Shown: positions 1-6,365 of the stretch, piece after piece
Numbering within the stretch: the stretch's first letter is position 1
Layout of the letters: every line of letters starts with the position of its first letter
Source: Pseudomonadota bacterium
GTDB lineage: Bacteria > Pseudomonadota > Alphaproteobacteria > Acetobacterales > Acetobacteraceae
Reading direction: 5' to 3'
NCBI GenBank assembly: GCA_021845835.1
Contig: JAJZVE010000198.1
Location: forward strand, 1-7,847
Length of the DNA stretch: 7,847 bases
Position numbers and translations under genes: made by a program
Notes under the pieces: generated by a model
The model's database searches: none
Seen by the model: only the letters and a program-made list of their open reading frames with translations
What the model was told of the DNA's origin: nothing

Positions 1-1
1 C

Positions 2-184
2 GCCGAGGCCGAGCGCGCGCATGTCGAGAACAGCATACGGCAGGCGGGCAGCGACGTGGACACGACGACCGACCGCTCCGGCCGTCCCTACCGGTTGGTC
101 TGCACCAAGAACCAGGCCAGCCATGAGCGCCGCCTGCGCCAGCGCCGGTGCGATCTGGAGGACGTGGCCCAGCTCACGGCGTGA
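2..184 (+). CDS. C-terminal fragment of an unrecognised protein
   Basis: The window opens inside a reading frame whose codons begin at position 2 and end at TGA 182-184, giving the last 60 residues. Nearly every third codon position is G or C, as expected for real coding sequence in this genome. The overlapping frame that continues past the stop is rich in Arg, Pro and Ala and looks like a shadow. The visible part is hydrophilic: an acidic start, the stretch RPYRLVCTKNQASHERR, then a charged, probably helical tail ending in DLEDVAQLTA. There is no membrane segment and no catalytic motif I can name, so I assign no function. It is separated from the downstream toxin-antitoxin pair by about 180 bp with its own promoter, so it is probably not co-transcribed with it. 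Confidence 0.6.
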   Translation, partial: AEAERAHVENSIRQAGSDVDTTTDRSGRPYRLVCTKNQASHERRLRQRRCDLEDVAQLTA

Positions 185-333
185 AGGCGCGTGCGGTCCC
201 GGCGCGCGCCTCCTGCCCCCGGCCCGCTGCGACGGATCCAGCAGCGGAAAGGCGCTGAGCGCGCCCGCGCTTCTCGGACCCGCGGCTCGATCGCGGCCGT
301 GCACCGCGCTGGCTGCCGCTCTCAGCCCCAGGA

Positions 334-367
334 TGTGCACATGTGCGCGTTGTGCTAGAATGCCGCA
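334..367 (+). promoter_or_regulatory. Extended -10 promoter of mntA-hepT with three TGTGC repeats; predicted leaderless start
   Basis: TAGAAT (356-361) differs from the consensus -10 at one base and is preceded by TGC (353-355), the extended -10 TGn element. No good -35 is seen at the right distance, which extended -10 promoters tolerate. The initiation point falls about 7 nt after the -10, on or next to the A of the antitoxin ATG at 368. There is no Shine-Dalgarno between -10 and ATG, so the mRNA is predicted to be leaderless. TGTGC occurs at 334-338, 342-346 and 351-355, with the last copy overlapping the extended -10. Positions 337-346 (GCACATGTGC) and 334-341 (TGTGCACA) are perfect palindromes. 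These repeats are a plausible operator for the ribbon-helix-helix segment of the antitoxin; that link is inference. Confidence 0.55.
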
Positions 368-820
368 ATGCCGACCTCCCAATCCTCGCCCGCGTTCCTC
401 TCGGTGCGCCTGCCGCAAGCCACCCGTGACCGGCTGAAGGTCGCCGCGGCCGCGCGCGGTGAAACCGTGCAGGGACTGGTCGGCAGCCTGGTCGAGCGGT
501 TCCTGGCCGAGGAGAGCAGGGCACCCGATCTCGCAACCGTCCTAGGGACGCTGCGCACCCACGCGCAGCCTCTGAAGCAGCGCGGCCTCGTCGGGCTGTG
601 GGTGTTCGGCTCGGTGGCACGGGGCGACGCGCGCGCGGACAGCGACGTGGACCTGATGGCCGAGTTCGATCCCGGCGCCCAGGTGTCGCTCGTCGGTCTC
701 GCCTCGCTGCGGGCGGACCTGTCCGACCTGCTGCACGCGCCCGCGGACCTGGTCGAGCGCAGCGCCCTGCGCCCGGCCGTGCGCGCCGCGGCCGACCGCG
801 AGGCGGTGCGGGTATGGTGA
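368..820 (+). CDS. mntA: MntA-type nucleotidyltransferase antitoxin with N-terminal RHH-like segment
   Basis: A 150-residue protein in two parts. Residues about 11-48 (starting FLSVRLP, then two amphipathic helices ending LVERFLAEE) look like a ribbon-helix-helix DNA-binding domain of the Arc/CopG kind. Residues about 55-150 form a minimal MNT nucleotidyltransferase: G81-S82, ten residues, D93-V-D95 (the GSX10DXD signature), and a probable third metal-binding Asp at D127 in ADLVERSAL. Characterised MntA antitoxins silence HepT by transferring AMP to a tyrosine of its RX4HXY motif, and the downstream gene encodes exactly that partner. The start at 368 gives a complete RHH strand and fits the promoter position. 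The stop overlaps the hepT start by 7 nt. The RHH portion makes it longer than the usual roughly 100-residue MntA and could add DNA-binding autoregulation. Family call is firm; the RHH domain is by eye. Confidence 0.88.
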   Translation: MPTSQSSPAFLSVRLPQATRDRLKVAAAARGETVQGLVGSLVERFLAEESRAPDLATVLGTLRTHAQPLKQRGLVGLWVFGSVARGDARADSDVDLMAEFDPGAQVSLVGLASLRADLSDLLHAPADLVERSALRPAVRAAADREAVRVW

Positions 821-1170
821 GGCGGCGCGGCACGCGCGAGCGGCTGGAGGACATCCGGGATGCGGCCGAGGACGCGCTGGCGTTCGCGGGCGGGCTGGAT
901 GCCGCCGCCTTCGCGGCCCTGCCGGTCGCTGACCGGCGGACCTATCGTGCGCTGAAGAACGTGCTCGCGGAGATCGGCGAAGCGGCGAAGCTGTTGCCGC
1001 CCGAGTTGCTGGCACGCCACCCGGACGTGGACTGGCGCGGCTGGGCGGGACTGCGCGACGTCGTGTCGCACCAGTATTTCAGCCTGGAACTGCCGCGCCT
1101 GCGCCCGACCGTGGTTGAGGAACTGCCCGCGCTCCTGGCGGCCATCAGGGCCGAACTCGGCAAAGCCTGA
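814..1170 (+). CDS. hepT: HepT-family HEPN ribonuclease toxin (DUF86)
   Basis: A 118-residue, mostly helical protein. The HEPN catalytic motif RX4HXY is intact: R81, H86 and Y88 in RDVVSHQYF. Around it are family features: an N-terminal helix RERLEDIRDAA, the central helix LKNVLAEIGEAAKLLP, and the P-x-x-DWRGWAGLRD run leading into the active site. HepT toxins dimerise and cleave RNA (tRNA in studied cases), and the tyrosine of RX4HXY is AMPylated by MntA to switch the toxin off. The ATG at 814 overlaps the antitoxin stop and has GAGG at 800-803 as a possible ribosome site. A longer upstream extension of this frame lies inside mntA and is rejected. With both active sites intact, the module looks functional rather than decayed. 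Confidence 0.9.
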   Translation: MVRRRGTRERLEDIRDAAEDALAFAGGLDAAAFAALPVADRRTYRALKNVLAEIGEAAKLLPPELLARHPDVDWRGWAGLRDVVSHQYFSLELPRLRPTVVEELPALLAAIRAELGKA

Positions 1171-1290
1171 AGGGATTGGACGTCCATAGAACGTACTATA
1201 GGTTCAGTAAACCGCTGTGGGGTCGCTGAACTTTCCAGACTGGAACGCTCTGATGGCAAATAGGTCGTCGTTCCTGCGCGAACCAGAGCA
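1171..1290. other. Lower-GC gap between convergent hepT and lysR, with two palindromes
   Basis: No convincing gene is seen here. The stretch is visibly richer in A/T than its surroundings. It contains TGGACGTCCA (1177-1186), a near-palindrome ATAGAACGTACTAT (1186-1199), and TTCCAGACTGGAA (1233-1245), a perfect 6-1-6 inverted repeat. None is followed by a T-run, so I do not call an intrinsic terminator, although both flanking genes end here and must stop. It may be a junction between an acquired toxin-antitoxin module and the catabolic locus. Confidence 0.4.
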
Positions 1291-2190
1291 TCAGAAAATT
1301 GCTGTTTCAGGATGAACGAGGCCAAGCTCGGCGGTCAACCAGCTGACGAATTGCTGGAGTGGCTGGAAGTGCTCCTTCGCCGGCGGGAATACCAGCCAAT
1401 GCCCGACATAGCGCACATCCTTCGCCTGCCCGGCCAGTGGTTGCACAAGCCGACCTGAAGCAAGCTCGCGCTCCGCGAGTCGCAACGATTCCAATGCTAC
1501 GCCCAGCCCGTCAACCGCCGCGGCAATTGCCAGGAAACTGCGATCAAAGCGTGAGCCGTTTGGCGGCGGAGCCGCCAAGCCATTGGCCGCGAACCACATG
1601 TCCCATCGCACCTTCTTGTTGTCGCTCTCGATCAATGTCTGGCTGAGCAGCGCATGGGGGCCGGTGATCGCCCGGGCAAGCTGTGGCACGCATAACGGTG
1701 CGACCACCTCCTCGCCGAGCGGCAACGTCACCATTCCCTCAAGACGGGGCGTGCCGTACACGATGTCGGCATCAAACTCGTCCGAGACGAAGCGGGTGTA
1801 GTCGGTTCCGGCGGCGAGCCGTACTTCGATCCCAGGACACTCCATGCGGAAGCGCGCCAGGCGAGGTGTCAGCCATTGTGCCGCGAAGCTGGGGGCGCAA
1901 TGGAGGCGCAGCAGGCGCATCCCGCGCACCGAAACCGCGACAATGCCGCGCCGCAACTCTGAAAACCCGCGGTCGACGTAGCGCAGCAACACCTCGCCTT
2001 CCGGCGTCAGCGTCATTCCCCGACCTTCGCGCGTAAACAGCACCGCTGCCAGGTTGATCTCCAGCTTGCGCACCGCATGGCTGACGGCGCTCGGTGTCAG
2101 CAGCAGTTCCTCGGCGGCGGCACGGAAGGAGCCGCCCCGGGCGGCCGCTTCGAACACACGGAGGGCGGAGAGCGGCAGGTGCTGGCGCAT
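1291..2190 (-). CDS. LysR-type transcriptional regulator, GcvA-like subgroup
   Basis: A 299-residue protein when started at the ATG at 2190-2188. Residues about 5-63 form the winged helix-turn-helix typical of the group (LPLSALRVFEAAARGGSFRA, then AAEELLLTPSAVSHAVRKLE and the wing LFTREGRGMTLTPEGEVLL). Residues about 85-295 form the two-lobed effector domain. The chosen start matches the usual GcvA-type opening; in-frame alternatives at 2217, 2214 and a TTG at 2226 add only an unstructured tail. The gene is transcribed away from the SDR-transketolase-ABC operon across about 100 bp, the classic LysR arrangement. It is therefore the likely pathway-specific activator, with the imported compound or an intermediate as ligand. 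GcvA itself controls glycine cleavage, but nothing here points to glycine, so I give no gene symbol. Confidence 0.88.
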   Translation of the reverse strand: MRQHLPLSALRVFEAAARGGSFRAAAEELLLTPSAVSHAVRKLEINLAAVLFTREGRGMTLTPEGEVLLRYVDRGFSELRRGIVAVSVRGMRLLRLHCAPSFAAQWLTPRLARFRMECPGIEVRLAAGTDYTRFVSDEFDADIVYGTPRLEGMVTLPLGEEVVAPLCVPQLARAITGPHALLSQTLIESDNKKVRWDMWFAANGLAAPPPNGSRFDRSFLAIAAAVDGLGVALESLRLAERELASGRLVQPLAGQAKDVRYVGHWLVFPPAKEHFQPLQQFVSWLTAELGLVHPETAIF

Positions 2191-2289
2191 CGAGGAATCA
2201 TGAACTGAATTCATCATTGGATGCAATCTTTGCGTTTTGGCTGCGGCGGGCAGGCCTGCATGATGCCGCCAACCCGACGAGGAAACGTG
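2191..2289. promoter_or_regulatory. Divergent control region between lysR and the catabolic operon
   Basis: This short region must hold both divergent promoters. It contains several dyads: TGAATTCA (2206-2213); ATTG-GATG-CAAT (2216-2227); GCAA-TCT-TTGC (2223-2233), interleaved with the previous one; and GCAGGCCTGC (2250-2259), inside a larger GGCGG/CCGCC stem (2245-2249 with 2266-2270). The two interleaved AT-rich dyads are the best candidates for LysR-type binding sites, which commonly have a T-N11-A core. On the minus strand TTGCAT (2226-2221) and CATGAT (2202-2197), 18 nt apart, form a weak promoter candidate for lysR. No clear plus-strand -35/-10 pair is visible, as expected for a promoter that depends on an activator. 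Confidence 0.4.
2279..2283 (+). promoter_or_regulatory. Shine-Dalgarno that decides the SDR start
   Basis: GAGGA lies 6 nt before the ATG at 2290. It supports that start over the earlier in-frame ATG at 2221, which would add a 23-residue tail unlike the SDR family and would run through the divergent control region. Confidence 0.7.
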
Positions 2290-3042
2290 ATGCTGTTGAA
2301 CGGCAAGACCGCTGTGATCTCAGGCGCCGCCAGTCCGCGCGGCATTGGCCTCGCCACAGCGCGCGTACTTGCCCAGCACGGTGCGCGCGTTGCCATTCTC
2401 GACCTCGACAAAGCGCAGGCCAAGGAGGCGGCTGCCAGCCTGGGCGAAGGCCATCTCGCAGCAGCCTGCGACGTGACCGACGCGGCGGCCTGCACGCGCG
2501 CCGCGGAACAGGTGATCTCAAGGTTCGGCGCGGTCGACATCCTGGTCAATAACGCCGGCATCACCCAGCCGCTGAAGCTGATGGAGATCGGCAAGCGCGA
2601 ATGGGACGCGGTGCTGGACGTGAACCTGCGCGGTGTCCTGCTGCTCAGCCAGGCGTTGATCCCGCACATGCGCGCGCGGCGGAAGGGCGCGATCGCGTGC
2701 ATGTCCTCGGTGTCCGCGCAGCGCGGCGGCGGCATCTTCGGAGGGCCGCACTACTCGGCGGCGAAAGCAGGAGTGCTCGGCCTCGCCAAGGCAATGGCGC
2801 GCGAGCTGGGGCCGGACGGGATCCGCGTGAACTGCGTCACCCCCGGCCTGATCCAGACCGACATCACCGGCGGCAAGCTGACCGAGGAAATGAGGCAGGA
2901 GATCATCAAGGGAATCCCCCTTGGCCGGCTCGGCGACGCGGGTGATGTGGCCGGGGCCTTCCTGTTCCTCGCCTCCGATCTTTCCTCGTACATCACCGGG
3001 GCGGTGATCGACGTGAACGGTGGGGTGCTGATCCATGGCTGA
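2290..3042 (+). CDS. Short-chain dehydrogenase/reductase (NAD-preferring, polyol or sugar type)
   Basis: A 250-residue classical SDR. It begins MLLNGKTAVISGAASPRGIG: the cofactor glycine motif at residues 11-20 has the two-residue insertion (PR) seen in one SDR subset. D38 at the end of the second strand (VAILDLD) indicates NAD(H) rather than NADP(H). NNAG is at 87-90. The catalytic tetrad is complete: N112, S140, Y155 and K159 (YSAAK). The end (ITGAVIDVNGG, 235-245) is typical of the family. Expected chemistry is reversible oxidation of a secondary alcohol in the cytoplasm. As first gene of an operon with a transketolase-like enzyme and a sugar ABC transporter, it most likely oxidises a polyol or sugar to a ketose. 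The stop overlaps the next start by 8 nt, implying translational coupling. The exact substrate cannot be read from sequence, and FabG-like acyl reduction is unlikely in this context. Confidence 0.88.
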   Translation: MLLNGKTAVISGAASPRGIGLATARVLAQHGARVAILDLDKAQAKEAAASLGEGHLAAACDVTDAAACTRAAEQVISRFGAVDILVNNAGITQPLKLMEIGKREWDAVLDVNLRGVLLLSQALIPHMRARRKGAIACMSSVSAQRGGGIFGGPHYSAAKAGVLGLAKAMARELGPDGIRVNCVTPGLIQTDITGGKLTEEMRQEIIKGIPLGRLGDAGDVAGAFLFLASDLSSYITGAVIDVNGGVLIHG

Positions 3043-3883
3043 AGGCCCCACGCCGACATTGTCGAACGCCTCGCTTGCCCAGCGCGCCTGGCGCATCCGC
3101 CGCAACGCGCTGCGCATGGCGGCGGTGCAGGGCCAGGGGTATATCGCCCAGGCGCTCGGCGTCGCCGATGTGCTTGCAGTCAGCTACTTCCATGCGCTGC
3201 GCTATCGCCCGGAGGCTCCGCACTGGGAGGGCCGCGACCGGTTCCTGCTTTCGACCGGCCACTATGCGATCGCGCTCTACGCCGCGCTCATCGAGGCCGG
3301 GATCGTCCCCGAGCAGGAACTCGAATCCTACGGCACCGACGACAGCCGACTGCCAATGTCGGGCATGGCTTCCTACACGCCGGGCATGGAGATCAGCGGC
3401 GGTTCGCTCGGTCAGGGGCTGACCATTGCGGTTGGCATGTGTCTCGGCCTGCGGCGCAAGAAGTCCGAGGCCTTCGTCTGCAACCTGCTGTCCGATGGTG
3501 AGCTGGACGAGGGCGCGACCTGGGAGGCAGCACTGTCGGCGGCGCACTGGCGGCTCGACCGGCTGATCGCACTGGTAGACGTGAACAACCAGCAGGCCGA
3601 CGGGCCATCGACGAAGATGCTGGGCTTCGAGCCGCTGGCGGCAAAGTGGGAAGCCTTCGGCTGGCACGTGCAGCGTGTCGACGGCAACGACATTCCCGCC
3701 CTGGTCGCTGCATTCGACGCCGCGCGGGCGCTCGCTGAACCGCGCCCGCGCGTCATCCTGTGCGACACGCGGATGGCGCGGGGCGTCGATTTCCTGGAAC
3801 GGCGGGACAAGACGCATTTCATTCGTGTCGAGGCGGACGAGTGGCAGCTGGCACTCAATGCACTGGGGGAGATGCCGGCATGA
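3035..3883 (+). CDS. Transketolase-like TPP enzyme, N-terminal subunit
   Basis: A 282-residue protein equivalent to the TPP-binding half of transketolase. The TPP/Mg motif is at 153-190: S-D154-G-E, then DEGATWEAA, and N184 in VDVNNQQADG. The 30-residue spacing between metal ligands D154 and N184 is as in yeast transketolase. GSLGQG (123-128) and H76 in LLSTGHYA are also kept. By eye, however, the first glycine of GDGE is Ser, the usual SGH near the N-terminus reads QGQ (Q34), and the usual GHP reads GMA (M111). In yeast the replaced histidines (H30, H103) contact the substrate. A C-terminal H261 may match yeast H263. The start ATG overlaps the SDR stop, and the end overlaps the next subunit by 4 nt. 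It should form a heterotetramer with that subunit. It may transfer or release a two-carbon ketol unit from an atypical donor. Confidence 0.87.
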   Translation: MAEGPTPTLSNASLAQRAWRIRRNALRMAAVQGQGYIAQALGVADVLAVSYFHALRYRPEAPHWEGRDRFLLSTGHYAIALYAALIEAGIVPEQELESYGTDDSRLPMSGMASYTPGMEISGGSLGQGLTIAVGMCLGLRRKKSEAFVCNLLSDGELDEGATWEAALSAAHWRLDRLIALVDVNNQQADGPSTKMLGFEPLAAKWEAFGWHVQRVDGNDIPALVAAFDAARALAEPRPRVILCDTRMARGVDFLERRDKTHFIRVEADEWQLALNALGEMPA

Positions 3884-4869
3884 GCGCGGGGAAACCCAGA
3901 CTGACGACCTCGGCGATGATCGCCTCGCTGGCGGCTGAAGGCCAGCGCACAAAGCCGGCGCCGTTCGGCCATGCGCTCGCGGCACTCGCCACGACGCGGC
4001 CCGATATCGTCGGCATGACTGCGGACCTCAGCAAATACACCGACCTGCATGTGTTTGCGGCTGCACATCCGGACCGCTTCTACCAGATGGGCATGGCCGA
4101 GCAACTGCTGATGGGGGCCGCAGCGGGCATGGCGCGCGAGGGCTTCGTGCCGTTCGCCACCACCTATGCCGTGTTTGCGTCACGCCGTGCCTATGACTTC
4201 ATCTGTCTCGCGATCGCCGAGGAGAATCTCGACGTCAAGGTGTGTTGCGCCCTGCCGGGCCTGACCAGCGGCTATGGCCCGAGCCACCAGGCGACCGAGG
4301 ATCTCGCGATCTTCCGCGGCATGCCGAACCTGACCATCGTCGATCCGTGCGACGCGCTCGACGTAGAGCAGGCAGTGCCGGCGATCGCAGCGCATCGCGG
4401 GCCGGTCTACATGCGGCTGCTGCGTGGCCAGGTGCCGCTGGTGCTCGACGAGTACGACTATCGCTTCGAGCTTGGGTGCGCAAAACTATTGCGTGAGGGA
4501 AGCGATGTGCTGGTGGTTTCCTCCGGAATCATGACCATGCGTGCGCTGGACGTGGCGGAACGGCTGCGTGCCGACCGCATCGGCGTCGCCGTGCTGCATA
4601 CGCCGACCATCAAGCCGCTCGACGAAGCGACCATCCTCGACCAGGCGGCGAAGCCGGGGCGCATCGTCGTGGTGGCGGAGAACCACACCGTCAACGGAGG
4701 CCTGGGCGAAGCGGTGGCGGCACTGCTGCTGCGCCACCGCATCGCCCCGCCGTTCCATCAGGTCGGGCTGCCGGACGCCTTCCTCGATGCCGGGGCACTG
4801 CCGACGCTGCACGACCGCTACGGCATCTCCACGGCGGCGATGGCCGAGCGCATCAAGAGCTGGCTGTAG
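3880..4869 (+). CDS. Transketolase-like TPP enzyme, C-terminal subunit
   Basis: A 329-residue protein corresponding to the pyrimidine-binding and C-terminal domains of transketolase. E74 in MGMAEQ is the glutamate that activates the TPP aminopyrimidine. PFATTYAVFASRRAYD (91-106) shapes the TPP pocket, and the domain after about residue 200 has the usual VVVAENHTVNGGLGEAVA. The substrate loop reads ALPGLTSGYGPSHQ (124-137). Compared with GSHxGLSxGEDGxTHQ, the first His is L125 and the Asp of GEDG is missing, while H136 remains. ADLSKYT has Tyr (Y53) where the phosphate-contacting Ser is expected, and the usual N-terminal Arg seems absent; R182 may match the remaining phosphate Arg. The start at 3880 overlaps the previous stop (ATGA), with GGGGGAG at 3865-3871 as ribosome site. 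An upstream extension to 3760 in this frame lies inside the previous gene and is rejected. Confidence 0.87.
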   Translation: MSAGKPRLTTSAMIASLAAEGQRTKPAPFGHALAALATTRPDIVGMTADLSKYTDLHVFAAAHPDRFYQMGMAEQLLMGAAAGMAREGFVPFATTYAVFASRRAYDFICLAIAEENLDVKVCCALPGLTSGYGPSHQATEDLAIFRGMPNLTIVDPCDALDVEQAVPAIAAHRGPVYMRLLRGQVPLVLDEYDYRFELGCAKLLREGSDVLVVSSGIMTMRALDVAERLRADRIGVAVLHTPTIKPLDEATILDQAAKPGRIVVVAENHTVNGGLGEAVAALLLRHRIAPPFHQVGLPDAFLDAGALPTLHDRYGISTAAMAERIKSWL

Positions 4870-4874
4870 GCGCC

Positions 4875-6365
4875 ATGGCCGATGCGCCGTACCTCCTGGA
4901 TGCGCAGGGGATCCACAAGAGCTACGGCGCCACGAATGTGCTGCGCGGCGCCGATCTTGCCGTGGCCGCGGGGGAAATCCACGCCTTGCTCGGCGGCAAC
5001 GGTGCCGGCAAGTCGACGCTGCTCAAGATCGCGACCGGCACCGTGCGGCGCGACGCCGGGCGCCTGCTGTATCGCGGTCTCGACATCGACACCGCCGAGG
5101 GGACGGCGGCGCGGGACCTGGGCATCGCGGTGGTGCACCAGGAAATGGCCCTGCTGCCCGAACTCACCGTTGCCGAGAACATCCATCTGCCGCATCTCAA
5201 GCGCGGCGCCGCCCTGTTCCGCGCCCGCGATGCCACGCTTCAGGCCCGCGCGGCGCTGGCGGAAATCGATCGCGGCTTCGCCGAGACGGCACTGCACCAG
5301 CGGGTTGGCGACCTGACACTGCATGAACGCCAGCTCGTCGAGATTTCCCGCGCGCTCAGCGCCGGCGCCCAAATCCTGCTGCTGGACGAGCCGACGGCCA
5401 ACCTGACAGCAGCCGAGACAGAACGGCTGTTCGCCGTGTTGCGCCGCTTGGCCGGCGAGCGCGACATCGCCATCGTGTTCGTCTCGCACCGGATGCGCGA
5501 AATCCGGCAGATCGCGGCGGTCTGCACCATCCTCCGGGATGGGGTCAGCGCGGTTGGTCGCGCGCCGCTGACAACACTGACCGATGCCGACATCGTCGCC
5601 GCGATGGGCCAATCGGCTGCGGTGGAGGCGGCGCCTACGCCGTCCGCCGTCGCGACGACGGCCGATGGAGCGGCCTTTGCCGTCGTGCGCGACGACATCC
5701 GGCTTGATCTGGCTCCCGGTCGCATTATCGGCCTTGCCGGCGCGCCCGCCGGCCCGACACCGCTGATCGAGGCGGTGACTGGGGCGCGGCGCGACACCGG
5801 ATGGCATGTCAGCCGCGACGGGATCACCATCGACCTGCGCACCCCTCGCGCTGCCGTCCAGCAGGGCATCGGCTTTGTCTCGGGCGACCGTACGGGCAAG
5901 GGCATCCTCGCGACGCTGCCGATCGTCGACAACATGCTGGCCGCCGCCCGCGTGCGCCAGCGGCGCACGCTGGTACGCGGCAGTGAGACCGACGAGGCCG
6001 CAGGCCTGCTGCAGGCGCTGCGCATCAAGGCGGCCTCGCTGTGGGCATTGCCAGCGGCGCTGTCCGGCGGCACGCAGCAGAAGCTGCTGATCGCGCGCTG
6101 GCTCAATCTCAGCCCACGCCTGCTGGTGCTGGAGGAGCCGACCCGTGGCGTGGACATCGGCACCAAGCGCGACCTGTACGCGCTGGTGCGCGAGCTGGCG
6201 GTGCGCGGTACCGCAATCCTGTGGTGGTCGACCGAGTACGCGGAGCTGGCCGAGCTATGTGACGCGGTGCTTGCCTTCGACTCCGACGGGAATCCCATCG
6301 AGCTTCTGCAACGACCGGACATCGACGAAACGCGGCTGGCGCACGCCACGGGAATGGTCGCATGA
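4875..6365 (+). CDS. Ribose-family ABC importer ATPase, two fused nucleotide-binding domains
   Basis: A 496-residue protein with the tandem layout of RbsA/MglA/XylG (about 500 residues). NBD1 is complete: Walker A GGNGAGKST (40-48), Q-loop Q89, Walker B ILLLDE (167-172) and switch H205 (VSHRM). Its signature, LTLHERQ (147-153), departs from the LSxGxQ pattern. NBD2 is degenerate: at the Walker A position it reads GLAGAPAGPTPL (286-297), with no lysine and without the GAGR form usual in this family. Its signature LSGGTQQK (396-403) is good, Walker B reads LVLEEP with Glu where Asp is usual (E420), and the switch region is WWSTEYAE. Hydrolysis is probably at one composite site, as in related importers. 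It begins 5 nt after the transketolase gene and overlaps the permease start by 4 nt. The substrate is presumably the sugar or polyol handled by the upstream enzymes; ribose itself is not implied. Confidence 0.9.
   Translation: MADAPYLLDAQGIHKSYGATNVLRGADLAVAAGEIHALLGGNGAGKSTLLKIATGTVRRDAGRLLYRGLDIDTAEGTAARDLGIAVVHQEMALLPELTVAENIHLPHLKRGAALFRARDATLQARAALAEIDRGFAETALHQRVGDLTLHERQLVEISRALSAGAQILLLDEPTANLTAAETERLFAVLRRLAGERDIAIVFVSHRMREIRQIAAVCTILRDGVSAVGRAPLTTLTDADIVAAMGQSAAVEAAPTPSAVATTADGAAFAVVRDDIRLDLAPGRIIGLAGAPAGPTPLIEAVTGARRDTGWHVSRDGITIDLRTPRAAVQQGIGFVSGDRTGKGILATLPIVDNMLAAARVRQRRTLVRGSETDEAAGLLQALRIKAASLWALPAALSGGTQQKLLIARWLNLSPRLLVLEEPTRGVDIGTKRDLYALVRELAVRGTAILWWSTEYAELAELCDAVLAFDSDGNPIELLQRPDIDETRLAHATGMVA

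Noticed and set aside
21..437. Plus-strand frame of 138 codons at the left end
   Set aside because: It overlaps the better-supported frame ending at 184 and runs into mntA. Its composition is mostly Arg, Pro, Ala and Cys with no motif.
174..1071. Long minus-strand frames opposite mntA-hepT
   Set aside because: They are Arg/Pro/Ala-rich low-complexity translations; the plus strand holds two genes with intact active-site motifs.
2221..2289. Upstream start for the SDR at 2221
   Set aside because: It would add 23 residues unlike the family and occupy the divergent regulatory region; the ATG at 2290 has a good GAGGA ribosome site.
2993..4104. Long minus-strand frames opposite the transketolase subunits
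   Set aside because: No domain signature is visible, and they mirror the strongly GC3-biased transketolase genes.
3035..4869. Naming the pair aptA/aptB (apulose-4-phosphate transketolase) or DXS
   Set aside because: No apulose kinase or apiose isomerase is visible, and the phosphate-contacting residues appear lost. The split layout and the GPSHQ loop do not match DXS.
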